This document shows positions 55,501-64,000 of a stretch of DNA of 64,000 nucleotides, one piece after another. The DNA comes from Ochotona curzoniae. Taxonomy: Eukaryota; Chordata; Mammalia; Lagomorpha; Ochotonidae. The notes beneath the pieces are model-generated. The model was not told the origin of the DNA. It saw nothing but the letters and a program-made list of their open reading frames with translations, and did no database searches. Location: positions 1,054,001 through 1,118,000 of the forward strand of contig NW_024466409.1 in assembly GCF_017591425.1 (NCBI RefSeq), written 5' to 3'. Position numbers and translations under genes: made by a program. Numbering within the stretch: position 1 is the first letter of the stretch; every line of letters starts with the position of its first letter.

Positions 55501-56225
55501 GTCTGTGGCGTTCTGTGACCACACATGGCCATAGCCGCTGAACCACAGCACCCCACAGGCAAGCTGGCGGCCAAGAGGAGCCCACTGAGCTCAGAGCCAG
55601 GGTTCCTCACCCACCCTCAGCCCCACGCACAGCTCACTAGAGAGGGAGGTACTGTACCTCTGAGAACTCACAGGGCAGCTAAGGGAGGGGGCCCCATATG
55701 GAGGCCTCAGGGAGTCAGGAGAAAGCCCTTCCCTGAAGAAACCCAGAGGGTCATTGCATTAAAAGGGAAGTCTCTCAGAAAGGTCTCTGCAGGCAGGGAG
55801 CTCTCAGAGAGAACTTTCTAGAACCAAAGGGTTGGGGTAAGGGGTCCTGGGCATCTGACTGTGGTGTGAGGGGCTTGGGGCTCCAGGCTTCCCCTCACAC
55901 CAGCCTTGAGGTCCCTGGGGTTTCTAAGGGACCCCAAGCCCACATCCCTGGACCCTCATTCTCTCTAGTTGGCCATCTTGGGAGGAAGCACGGCTGTCCC
56001 TCAGCCCCACCAGGCCCGTGCGAGGCCTGCTTGTCCTTACCAGGAACTGGGAAGCGGCGAACAGTCCCAGGCTGCTCCTGCCGGTGGGGGAGTGGCCGCC
56101 GGCACCTTGGGGTGGCGGTCTCTGAGCTTGCTCCGGGGGTGGTGGGGGCGGCGGCGTCTCTCTATGCGCATCACCAGGCCCTTCCGCCTTGTCCAGCGCC
56201 TCCATCACTACCGGCTGGGGGAGAC
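42199..56225 (-). CDS. PTPN5: PTPN5 (STEP), striatum-enriched protein tyrosine phosphatase: 12 coding exons, 5' end missing
   Basis: Minus-strand exons in transcript order: 56225-56041, 55563-55456, 55234-55151, 54777-54536, 53449-53260, 49930-49846, 46109-46030, 45848-45711, 45212-45102, 43014-42854, 42758-42645, 42292-42199. Phases agree at every junction and all introns are GT-AG. The product matches human STEP61 from about residue 33 to the C-terminus ...LSHQPPE. Visible parts: a proline-rich N-terminal region, two membrane segments, the kinase-interaction motif with the PKA-site Ser in RRGSNVSLTLDM, the WPDQ loop, and the catalytic HCSAGIGRTG loop. In other mammals it dephosphorylates ERK1/2, p38, Fyn, Pyk2 and glutamate-receptor subunits in neurons. 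Nothing indicates inactivation. The first coding exon (human MNYEGARS...) was not found in the 7.8 kb upstream and probably lies beyond the window. Confidence 0.97.
42645..42758 (-). CDS. PTPN5: PTPN5 exon: P-loop
   Basis: (S)AGIGRTGCFIATSICCQQL then RHEGVVDILKTTCQLRQD with a split Arg. With the previous exon it completes HCSAGIGRTG, including the phosphate-binding Arg. RHEG replaces human RQEG. Confidence 0.96.
42854..43014 (-). CDS. PTPN5: PTPN5 exon: WPD loop up to the catalytic cysteine
   Basis: SGTEERCLKHYWFTSWPDQK, then TPDRAPPLLHLVREVEEAAQ, ending TPIIVHC with a split Ser. The general-acid Asp of WPDQ and the nucleophilic Cys of VHC are both present. EERCLK carries Cys where human has Gly. 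Confidence 0.96.
43440..43640 (+). repeat. Ancient LTR-like fragment in PTPN5 intron
   Basis: CCCCCAGTGTGAGGGTCTAC ... GAACTGAGAAATAAACCTGT ... AGCCACTCAGCCTGTAGTGT then TTTGTTCTAGCAGCC: a common mammalian ending I cannot name securely. Confidence 0.55.
44691..44704 (-). promoter_or_regulatory. CTCF-like motif in PTPN5 intron
   Basis: Minus strand CCACCAGAGGGCAG fits the CTCF core at all positions. It lies in the intron between the KCTEYWPE and WPD-loop exons. Confidence 0.45.
45102..45212 (-). CDS. PTPN5: PTPN5 exon: KCTEYWPE segment
   Basis: 37 codons, KCTEYWPEEQVVHDGVEITV then RKVIHTEDYRLRLISLK, ending LK|GTGAGC. KC.EYWPE is a classical PTP motif. Confidence 0.96.
45711..45848 (-). CDS. 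PTPN5: PTPN5 exon: central PTP core
   Basis: 46 codons: GYGGEEKVYIATQGPIVSTV, ADFWRMVWQEHAPIIVMITN, IEEMNE. Carries the conserved QGP and DFWRMVW motifs. Clean CAG acceptor and GTAGGG donor. Confidence 0.96.
46030..46109 (-). CDS. PTPN5: PTPN5 exon: substrate-recognition segment
   Basis: (N)PHSRVCLTSSDPEDPLSSY then INANYIR. The SSYINANYIR motif is typical of classical PTPs. SSDPED differs from human SPDPDD at two residues. Confidence 0.95.
46110..49845 (-). other. PTPN5 intron (3.7 kb)
   Basis: No C-SINE. Degenerate CATC-rich tract at 48,425-48,530 and a 19 bp direct repeat CACAATCCAAGCAAACTGA at 49,458 and 49,515. Confidence 0.7.
49846..49930 (-). CDS. PTPN5: PTPN5 exon: start of PTP domain
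   Basis: EIPMNFVDPKEYDIPGLVRK then NRYKTILP with a split Asn codon before GTGAGT. NRYKTILPN is the usual N-terminal PTP-domain motif (NRYxxILP). Confidence 0.95.
50272..50555 (+). repeat. C-SINE, older
   Basis: TGTGGTGTAGCAATTTGGGT head, AAGTAAATAAGTCTTGA tail. Confidence 0.85.
52162..52470 (+). repeat. C-SINE, older
   Basis: GAGGCCAATGTTGTGGTACA to CCAATAAAAATACTTTT, facing the next copy tail to tail. Confidence 0.88.
52475..52805 (-). repeat. C-SINE with (GA)n
   Basis: AAAGATTTATTTATTTACTT, 20 GA units at 52,525-52,563, head AATAGTGCGGGCC. Forms a potential foldback with the preceding copy. Confidence 0.9.
53260..53449 (-). CDS. PTPN5: PTPN5 exon: kinase-interaction motif and KIS
   Basis: Starts RRGSNVSLTLDMCTPGCNEE, with the Ser of RRGS, the PKA-regulated site that blocks substrate docking, preserved. 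Continues GFGYLVSPREESAHEYLLSA and ends LDPFLLQAEFL|GTGAGT. This region binds ERK and p38. Confidence 0.95.
54536..54777 (-). CDS. PTPN5: PTPN5 exon: juxtamembrane region, start of cytosolic STEP46, first half of KIM
   Basis: Begins VWHLLRAPAEPPAPLPPEDR and ends KSMGLQE with a split Arg. It includes SRQPSFTYSEWMEEKVEDD; the Met codon at 54670-54672 is the counterpart of the start used by cytosolic STEP46. The acidic DDFLDLDPVPETPVFD stretch is PEST-like. Donor AG|GTGGGA is slightly non-consensus but phase-correct. Confidence 0.95.
55151..55234 (-). CDS. PTPN5: PTPN5 exon: second membrane segment
   Basis: 28 codons, AWLGTGTWGLPSLMLIALSV then GLVLITSL, between CCCCAG and GTAAGG. A hydrophobic helix that anchors STEP61 in the ER/postsynaptic membranes. 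Confidence 0.94.
55456..55563 (-). CDS. PTPN5: PTPN5 exon: first membrane segment
   Basis: 36 in-frame codons, LACGVLWFSGYGHVWSQNAT through SLLTLLKQLGAT, between CAG and GTGAGT. Specific to the long membrane-anchored STEP61 form. Confidence 0.94.
56041..56225 (-). CDS. PTPN5: PTPN5 exon: N-terminal proline-rich region and start of first membrane segment
   Basis: Acceptor CTTCCGCAG, then (G)LPQPVVMEALDKAEGPG, a proline run (TPPPPPPPEQAQRPPPQ) and SSLGLFAASQFL before GTAAGG. The polyproline stretch is slightly shorter than in human. The exon starts in phase with a split Gly, so an upstream coding exon must exist. Confidence 0.93.
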
Positions 56226-56917
56226 CTGCGGAAGATGGGGCCAGGCAGGCCGCTGACTCTGGGTCCTGCCCTGGCTTCCTGTGATCCGATCTGCTATCAG
56301 TCGGTGCGGCTCTACTCCCAGCAGTCTCCCTCGATTAGCAAAGCAATATTCCCCTACCTTCGTCAGAAAGAGCTAAGTGTGGGTGGACAAATTATTTCTC
56401 TTATTTCTCCAGTAACAGAGTTAAAATGGCAGGAGGTTTTTCATAGTTAATATCGTATTTACACAGCTTCATTCTTTCCTATTTCTTTAGGAAACAGAAA
56501 AAACAACCGCCTCAAACTAAAAAAAATAAAGGAGGTGAAAAAGACACAGCATAATCGGGCCATGACCCTGAACAAGCCGCCCACAGCTGCACTGCAGATT
56601 TCTCCCTCTCTTTTAGGGTCTGTGCCCCCAGCCAGGCGATAGAGTCTTAAGTTCATGGCCACACAATCCTGTTCGCCCTCCCTTCCTCCCTCCCTGACCC
56701 TGTGACCTTCCCCCCACCGACAGAGGATGGAGGGTAATCAGGGTAACAGGAGCAGCACCCAACAGTACTGCATGTTCAGAATTTAGTTCTGCGTCTGCCC
56801 CTTGTTGGCGTGACTTTGGGGTAGTAGCTTCTGAGCTGGGTCTCCGCTTTTCCACCCAGGAGATGGGGGTCGAGCTCAATTCTTGGGCTGCCTACCTCCC
56901 TCCCCACCTTCTTTCTA

Positions 56918-57235
56918 AGATGTATTTATTTGTTTAGTTATGTGAAATAGTTATACACAGAGAGCATAAGACAGAGATCTTCCATCCACTGATTCTCTCC
57001 CCTGATGGCTGCAATTCCTAGTGCTGTGCCAGGTGGAAGCCAGGAGCCAAGTTTCATTCAGATTTCTTATGTGAGTGACAGGTGCCCAAACACTTAGGCC
57101 ATCTTCCTCTGCATTTCCTAGGCCATTAGCCGGGATCTGGATCAGAAGTGGAGCAGCCGGGTATTGAACTGGCATCCACTGGGATGCCAGCCTCACAGGC
57201 AGCAGCTTTACCTATTCCTTCACAATGCCAGTCCC
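56918..57235 (-). repeat. C-SINE, older
   Basis: AAGATGTATTTATTTGTTTA to CACAATGCCAGTCCCC. Confidence 0.88.
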
Positions 57236-57764
57236 CATCCTTAGTTTTACAGAGTGCTTCCTCAAGGGCACCAGGGGCTGGTACCATGTGTTCCGAGTCC
57301 CTGTGTCTCAATTATGGCCGTCCCCATTCTGTTTTCTGGGTTTCTGTTGAGATTGTTTTCACAGAGACTCACTACTCAGCAGTCTGAAGCCAACTGGCTT
57401 AGATTGGAACCTCTGACTCTAATGTGGGGATTGCAGAGACAGCCACCTCCGGGGGTCCCAAATGTTGGAGTGCCCTCCCACCACAAGGTTTAGTTTATGG
57501 CCAACAAGAGCAGGACCAACAAAATGGAAGTGGACAGACGGTTGGGAAGGGGCTATGCACACATCACTATGGAAACGGGACAATGACTTTCCTTTCTGGC
57601 TGGATGACAGCTGGACCAGGTAAGGCCAAGATAGCTGTTTGTCCACATGTTTGTACATTCACTTGGAAAATATTTACAGAGCATCTCCCATGCTTAGATG
57701 AACAGTGTGTTGCCTGGAGACACCTAAGCTTGCATCACAGGCTCCATTTCCCCAGGTACTGACC

Positions 57765-57985
57765 TTGGATAGCTCCTCAACTGCTATTCCAACCAGACCC
57801 CTTGCATGCTGCCCAGGTGAGCCTGCCACCCCAGGCTTTGCACAGGCTGTTCCCTTTAACTGAGCTATCCCTCCAGCTCCCTTCTCCCTTTGTATGCTTC
57901 CTACATTCCTTGACCAGGTAGCTCCTATTCACCTTCAAGAGCTAATCAGATGTCAACTGAAGCATATTCCATATGCCGATTCCAT
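57765..57985 (+). repeat. L2-like 3' segment
   Basis: CTTTGCACAGGCTGTTCCCT and AGCTCCTATTCACCTTCAAG are hallmark L2 3' strings. Confidence 0.75.
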
Positions 57986-58009
57986 ATAGCTGATCAGCCC
58001 ATGCCCCTC

Positions 58010-58165
58010 CTTTGTATGCCAGCACCAACAACACCCATGTAATGGGCCAGGCTCTGTTTCAAGCACTGCTTATCTATTTATCTGCTTTTCACAGCAACGC
58101 AGTACTGCTACCCACATCTTATAGAGGAGTTAGATGAGACACATAGAGAGGTGAGATCTGCTCAA
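58010..58165 (+). repeat. MIR relic
   Basis: ATGGGCCAGGCTCTGTTTCA, TTTTCACAGCAACGCAGTAC, TATAGAGGAGTTAGATGAGA in MIR order. Confidence 0.75.
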
Positions 58166-58605
58166 TGGCATCCAGTAGCCAAAGGAAGGTTCAGCTGGGG
58201 CAGTCAGATGAGCAACATACCACTGGTACTCGCCAGGGTTAGTAAAATGATTTGTAGGCATGATCTGACTCACTTGGAAGTTCCCTGAGGGCAGCGTGCT
58301 ACCAGTGTTGCTCTCTGAGATTGCCCAGCATAAGTCCTGGGCATCAAAGTCTAGAATGAATATTTACTGCACAAGTGAAGATGATGGTCAAGTGACAATC
58401 CTACACAATTTTCTGACCTGATGAATGGCAATCATCATGGATACTCTGAAAAGCTGTTATGAAAACTTCAGATACCATAGGAAAAAACACCCAGTATAAA
58501 GCCTAATAGTAGGTATCCAGTAAATGGCCTCCTCTAATTACATATCATTTTTCCCTTCAAAAGGCTCTAGTCTTATGGATAAATGTCTATAAAACAATGT
58601 AGTAG

Positions 58606-58915
58606 GGCCAGTATTGTGGCACAGCTGCTTAAGCTGTTGACTGCAACTCCAAATCCTATGTAGGAGCCCTGGATGCTTTGCTTGCAGTCCAGCTCCTTGC
58701 TAATGCACCTGGGAAATCAAGGGAAGATGGCACTAGTGCTTGGCCCCCCTGTACTCATGGGGGAGTCCCCGAGGGAGTTCCAGGCTACTGGCTTCAGCCT
58801 GACCCAACCTTGGCCACTACAGCCTTTTGGGGAACAAATCAGTGAAGGAAAACAGATCTCTTTTTCTCTCCCCTTGTCACTCTTCTTTCCAAAGATAAAA
58901 CATAAAATTTAAAAA
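58606..58915 (+). repeat. C-SINE, older
   Basis: GGGCCAGTATTGTGGCACAG head; tail AAACATAAAATTTAAAA. Confidence 0.88.
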
Positions 58916-59644
58916 CAGCAGCTACAACAGCAAATCACAATGCACTGGAGGGGTCCAGTTGCTGCCCCCTGGAGCAGTATGCTCAGATCTGGGGCAGCAA
59001 GGTGAGAAAGGGAAAGCCACTGTCATGTGGGAAACCCCAGAGTTTCTCCTGTTGACAGGCACAGGGCTGGCTTCTCGGCAGCCGATCTCCACCCCCACAC
59101 AGTGGGTACCAGCTTCGGAGGAGTGGGAAGGGTCACCTGGGTTTGCTGCCCTGGCTCTGCAGTGCACACGCTGTGAATCTGAGGAAATCTCTTCTCCTCC
59201 CGGGGTCTCCATCTGCTTCCATCAAAAGCGAGGCTGGAACCACAACCCAGGGCTTTGCAGGTGCTCCTGCCGGCCTTAGAGGAAAGGGAGTGTGGGCCTT
59301 CCAGCACGGCTGGCTCACAGACATGTGGACTTCGCTGCTGTTTTAAAACTCATTGGCATTCAGCAGTCTATTTGTACTTGTTTTGATATTAAAATGTGTT
59401 TTTCCTCCCAAATCTTAGACTCAAACTTATGCTTCAAGTAGATGTGTGACATTTACCCTGTGGCTTTGCCCCCAGGAGTACATGCACCCCAGTGTGTAAA
59501 GCACAGTACTTGCCTGAGATAAAATATCATGCAGCCATTGTAAATGACTATGCTGGTGAATATTTAATAACATGGAAAGACATATTAAAAGAATAAGGTA
59601 AGGTTATAAAACAGTATGAGCTCATGGGCCTCAAAACCCGGAAA

Positions 59645-59945
59645 GCAGAGACAGGCACCTGACCTAGTGGTTCGGAAGCCCAAGTCTCCTATTAAAGTGC
59701 TTGGGTTCCATCCTGCATCTGGCTCCTGCCTCTGGCTTCCAGCTGACACAGACCCTGGGGAGTGATAGTTCAAGTGATTGGGTTCCTGCTACCCACGTGG
59801 GAGAATTGCACTGAGGTTCTGGCTCCTGGCTTTGGGCTAGCCCAGCTCCAGTCATTGGGGAGTGAACCAATGGATGGGACTTTCTCTTTCTCATTACCTA
59901 TTATCTCTATTTGCCTCTCAAATAAAATAAGTGAAAAAAGATGGA
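59645..59945 (+). repeat. C-SINE, older
   Basis: CACCTGACCTAGTGGTTCGG to CTCAAATAAAATAAGTG. Confidence 0.8.
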
Positions 59946-60194
59946 GAATTAACTGATGGAAGATTAGGGGTTCATATGAGATAGTGCTTGTAAAGCACAG
60001 AACCCAGTGAATGGCTGACATAAAATAGCTCATAAATATTGCACAGGATAAATGGGAGAAACAAAAGCCAGATGTTCACAGTGGTTCTTTGGGTAAGGGT
60101 AAAATTGGAGGTGATTCACTTACACACTCCAGATTTCCTCCCATAAATGTGTAGATACATATACATGCATTTGTAGCAAGAAAAAGTACTTTTC

Positions 60195-60520
60195 AAAATG
60201 CTTATTTTCATTTTTATGGAAGGCCTAGCGAGAAAGTCAGAGAGACAGAAAAAGAAAAGAAAAGGAGAGAGGAAGGGGGACAGGGAGGAGAAGGAGAGAG
60301 AAAATGAGAGAGGATTTGAATTCCCTGGTTCCTTTCCCAAATGCCTGTAATAGTCAGGGCTGAGCCAGGCCAAAGCCAGGGCCAGGAGCTCAGCTGGGTC
60401 TATCTCCCCCATGGGTGCACTTGAGCCATCATCTGCTACCTGCTAGGATTCATTAGCAGGAAGTTGCATGTGGGTGTCTGAAGCTGTAGCATAACTGGCT
60501 GTGCTACAATGCCCAGGCTG
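60195..60520 (-). repeat. C-SINE, old, with purine tract
   Basis: AAGAAAAGAAAAGGAGAGAG run at 60,245-60,310 in the tail region; head CTACAATGCCCAGGC. Confidence 0.8.
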
Positions 60521-61204
60521 AGGAATAATAATAACAGAAGAAAGAAGTAATAGTTCTGAGTTCAGATCCTCTGAAGCCTAGTTAGCTTTCCCTGTGCCTA
60601 GTTCCCCGTGCCAGACCCTGACTCCCACCTGTTGCATCTCAGTGCATATGCTGGCACACAGAGACGGCCAGCATGTGCCCAACTCTGTGGGAGTCACCCA
60701 GCAGCAGCACAGCTGCTCCCAGGGCAAGCTTCCGGACACTGAAATCTCACTTCTGCCTTGCATGTTATGGGAGTGGGAGAAAAACTGCAGGCTCATGGGC
60801 CTTGTGTGTATATATCTGGGACTTTTTAAATCTCAGAGGACCTGGTAGTCCTGGTAGCCAGGTGAATCCAGCTGATGGGCATTTACTGGGCACTTGGTGG
60901 ACATACATCTTCCTGAGCCAAGTTTACTCCATTTTTCTGGATCAAAATCTGGTATCTTTTTATCCCAGAGGGTCTGCTTTCCAACACATACTTTGGATGT
61001 ACATTTCTCATCGGGAGATCTGCTGAGTCTAGGTTAAGAACTGCTGATCTCTGGGATGGGCAATGTAGGTCTGTGGGAGAAAGCAGTGGAAGTTGCAGAG
61101 GTGGAGAACTGGGCTACGAGCCCATCTCTTTTCAACTGTTCTCACTTTGCACGAGGCCAGCACACATCTAGAGAACACCAATTGCATGCCAAGCTGTGGG
61201 AACA

Positions 61205-61310
61205 TAAAGATTGAGCACCCTGCCATTCAGAAAGTATCTACCATGTGCCTACTTTGCCAAGCTCTGGGCCAGGCTCTGGGATTTCAGCATGAATGAAACA
61301 GTGGCCTCCT
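61205..61310 (+). repeat. MIR-like relic
   Basis: TATCTACCATGTGCCTACTT and GCCAGGCTCTGGGATTTCAG. Confidence 0.6.
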
Positions 61311-62454
61311 AAGAGGGCTCCTGGAGCCCTGGGCTCACTCATCCCTTTGGTCTCTGTCCTAGAGATGATGCCAGCACCCCTGCTCACTCTGCCCTGGTTC
61401 CAGTGGTGGTCTTGCATCCCTGGGCTGGCTCAAAGCGTTTCCATCCACACAGCTGCAACTGCTGCTTGGCAGCTCTGTGAAGTAGACACATTAGCATCAT
61501 GAGCCCCGTTTTGTCAGTGAGAGGCGGATGCTTGTGTCAAGGGCTGGCTTTTCAGCAGTTCACAGCGAGGTAGCTGCTTTGCCACACATGCAATCCTGAC
61601 TCAGAGGCAGCTTGCTGACAAGCGACTTCACAACAGGCTTCTCTTGGGTTCTGCTCTTGTGTGGGGTGAAGGGATTTTCCAGGATAGCATGTAGATTGGT
61701 TAAGTGCTTTGTTCAAGGATGGGCAGACCTGGGATTCGAACCCTTGGCTTTCTAGCACTCGTCACACTGCATCTCAGGAGAGGGGTACTACAGCAAAGGA
61801 AGGCAGGATGTAGAAAGCCAGGGAGGGAAAGAGGTGGCAGGGCAAGGGTGGAAAAGTGCAGTTGCTGGGCCCCCAAAGGCTCCATGGTATGGAGGGAAGG
61901 TTGAGGACTGCAAGATAGGAGACTAGATGCCAGGCCAAAGCACTGGGGTTCCTGGACAGGGCATGCCCAGACCCTGAACGCCTTCCTGTCAAAGCCCACT
62001 CCAAAACTCTGCAGCTACCCTGTGCCCTGAGCTGATGCCACCCAAATTGCTGAATCGCGGCTGCTCTTGCTGGTGACTCATCGCTTGAGTTCCCAAGCTG
62101 CCAGCCCCACGGAACTGGGGCCGGAGGCTGGCTCAGTATGTTCCTGTTGACGTGAGAAGAAAGGCTGTGTCCTGCTCTGCTTCCCTTCCCTTCCCAATGT
62201 GGCCGGGAGTGACCTCCTAAGCCTTGCCCACACAGTCACGGGGGGCCCTGCCCAAAAGAACATCACGCTCAGTTCTGCCAGTTGCCAGGGCCACTGACTG
62301 TTGGAGACTCCCAGGGCCTGGGCGACAGCTGGGCCAGCCTGCTGATATCTCAGAGGCGCACCTGAGACCCAGAGGGAACAAAGTAGCTTGCCCAAGGAGC
62401 ACAGCTGACTCCTGGCAGAGCTGGGACATCATCAGCTGTCCCTGTGAATATATA

Positions 62455-62640
62455 TGAATGCTAACCATGTATTGGGTACTGCTCCAACTGCTTTCCACAT
62501 TTTAGCACACAGAATCCACACCACAGTCCTGGAAGTGAGATGCTACTCCTGCTCCCACTTTACAGATAAAGAAATTGAGGTACTTGAACCAAGGATCATG
62601 AGTAAATGGGCAGAAGCTGAGACTGCTTACCACCAGAGCT
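62455..62640 (+). repeat. MIR relic
   Basis: CCATGTATTGGGTACTGCTC, CCCACTTTACAGATAAAGAA, ATTGAGGTACTTGAACC. Confidence 0.75.
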
Positions 62641-62934
62641 TACACTGTCAGCTGACACACTAGGTGACACAGACCACCTACTTCCCTTGGCCTGGGACAG
62701 GGCAGTCTGCTCCCTTCGTCTCATCCGATCTGAGAAGTCTCTAATACCTCTGCTCCTCTATCATCTGGACAATGGTGTTATGCTCCACAGGCTGTCATGG
62801 CGTGTAACACATCAGCATTAGACATGGGCTCCGTGCCTCCTATCTCATTGTGAGGGTAGTGATGTGTGGTGGGGGTCAGGGGAACCTGGGGCAGTTTTCT
62901 CAGTGGTAGGTGGGAGAGGGGTTGTCTGCATCAT

Positions 62935-63120
62935 GCTCCTCTTTGACCACTTTGTGCCAGGCCACTGTGAGCCTTTCGGCACTCAGTGCTGATGTTGGTG
63001 CTGTGGGCTGTGTCATCACCCTGTCTTACGGGGAGGACCACAGAGGCACAGAAAGGACAAGGGACTCGTTTAGGTCACAGAATCAGGAGGTAGTACAACT
63101 GAGTTTGAACCCAGGATGTT
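62935..63120 (+). repeat. MIR relic
   Basis: CGGGGAGGACCACAGAGGCA and GTACAACTGAGTTTGAACCC. Confidence 0.65.
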
Positions 63121-64000
63121 GGGTTGCTATGGTCCAAGCAGCCTTCTGTTTTTCCACAGAGAAGCCTGGAAATCTGCAATGGGAATGTGGTGGGCAGGTT
63201 TACTTACCAGGCCTGGTTGCTGTTTGTTTTGTTGTTGTTGTTTTGTTTAGATAGGCCCTGAATGTAGAGTTCAGTTCTGTAGCCCACAGGGAATAAGAAG
63301 TTTCCAAGAATGAGAGAATGCAAAGGGAAAAAGCCCAATCAGCTAGCTCTGCATCATAAGACCACACCCTCAGTATGGCTCCAAGAGGACACCCTTGCTG
63401 GCTGTGGCAGTGGGCCACACTGGGAGAGGTTGCACTGGTGCCCCTTGGCCACCTTTTACGTGTGTATGTCAGGCAAACTAGGAGTCACAGAGTAGGTGGT
63501 GGGGGACAGCAGAGTTCTCTGCATCACGTGTTCCTCTGGCAAACATTCACCAAGCATCTGTCCCATGCCCAGTTCTTCACTACAATTAGCTCCTGCCTTT
63601 GAGATGCTTTGTGTCTTTGATCCTAACTTTTGCACTGTCTCTCCCATCCCATCAGTCCTGCTGACATGAGTAAGCAACAAGATCAAGAGAGCCACAGAAG
63701 GAGGTGCATGCTGGCAAGGCGTGGGGCTGTTAGTAAGTGCCTCTCAGAGGGCAGGCAGGATCTGGTGGACGGAGGGGCAGGCTTTGACATTACAGGACTC
63801 TGGACTGGAATGTGGGTGCTCCCCATTGACCAGCTGCAGGATTTGCACAAGTTGGTGTACATCTCTCTAACTTAAAAAGTGGTCTTAAATGTGCCTTTCA
63901 CTTTTCCAGCATCCCTCCCTTTAGCAGACTGATTCTGTGTCCTGCCCCCTGGCTGGCTAACTGCTCTGAAGAGGAGAATGTGGCACAAGTGGTTTTAGGG

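Larger units (their letters stand above)
56226..64000 (-). other. PTPN5 5' intron, runs off the window
   Basis: No further coding exon found. Carries four C-SINEs, MIR relics at about 58,010-58,160, 61,205-61,310, 62,455-62,640 and 62,935-63,120, and an L2-like piece at 57,765-57,985. Confidence 0.6.

Overview
This is mammalian nuclear DNA, almost certainly from a lagomorph and most likely a pika (Ochotona). It carries about 40 copies of the tRNA-derived lagomorph C-type SINE. The youngest copies share a variant (tail with a TATATCTGACTTTGCAATAAA-like end, GAATCATCAGA near the 3' part, and a head starting GGGCCCGG) that differs from the rabbit consensus I know. The species call rests on recall of these families, not on a search.

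Layout. 1-21.9 kb is intergenic: C-SINEs of several ages and orientations, older MIR, L2 and MER5-like relics, simple repeats, and a 1.2 kb repeat-like block near 19-20.3 kb. I see no gene there. 21.9-26.3 kb is TMEM86A on the + strand: CpG-island promoter, three coding exons (240 codons) and a 3' UTR ending at an AATAAA. 41.2-56.2 kb and beyond is PTPN5 (STEP phosphatase) on the - strand. Twelve coding exons are resolved to the base from the stop codon back to residue ~33 of the human long isoform. The first coding exon and the promoter were not found, so the gene probably runs off the right edge. 56.2-64 kb is then PTPN5 5' intronic sequence with SINEs, MIRs and an L2.

Between the two intact genes (26.3-41.2 kb) no intact gene is visible. 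Human chromosome 11p15.1 has IGSF22 here, on the minus strand. Only scattered minus-strand fragments resembling Ig-domain strands and one linker motif (EYGFTDFRGL) remain, some beside good splice donors, at least one with a frame break, and a reading-frame shift suspected in a second. The simplest reading is that IGSF22 has decayed in this lineage. The same interval holds an orphan CpG-rich block (36.8-37.8 kb) built partly from a ~130 bp GC-box-rich tandem repeat, and a separate 53 bp minisatellite at 39.96-40.27 kb.

The two intact genes do not form a pathway: TMEM86A is a membrane lysoplasmalogenase and PTPN5 a brain-enriched tyrosine phosphatase acting on ERK, p38, Fyn and glutamate receptors. 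Their order and orientation match conserved mammalian synteny. I found no prokaryote-like or defence-type system. The most interesting items are the IGSF22 relics, a 79 nt pre-miRNA-like hairpin at 12.7 kb, a 33 bp perfect inverted duplication beside a SINE at 17.2-17.4 kb, and three CTCF-like motifs.
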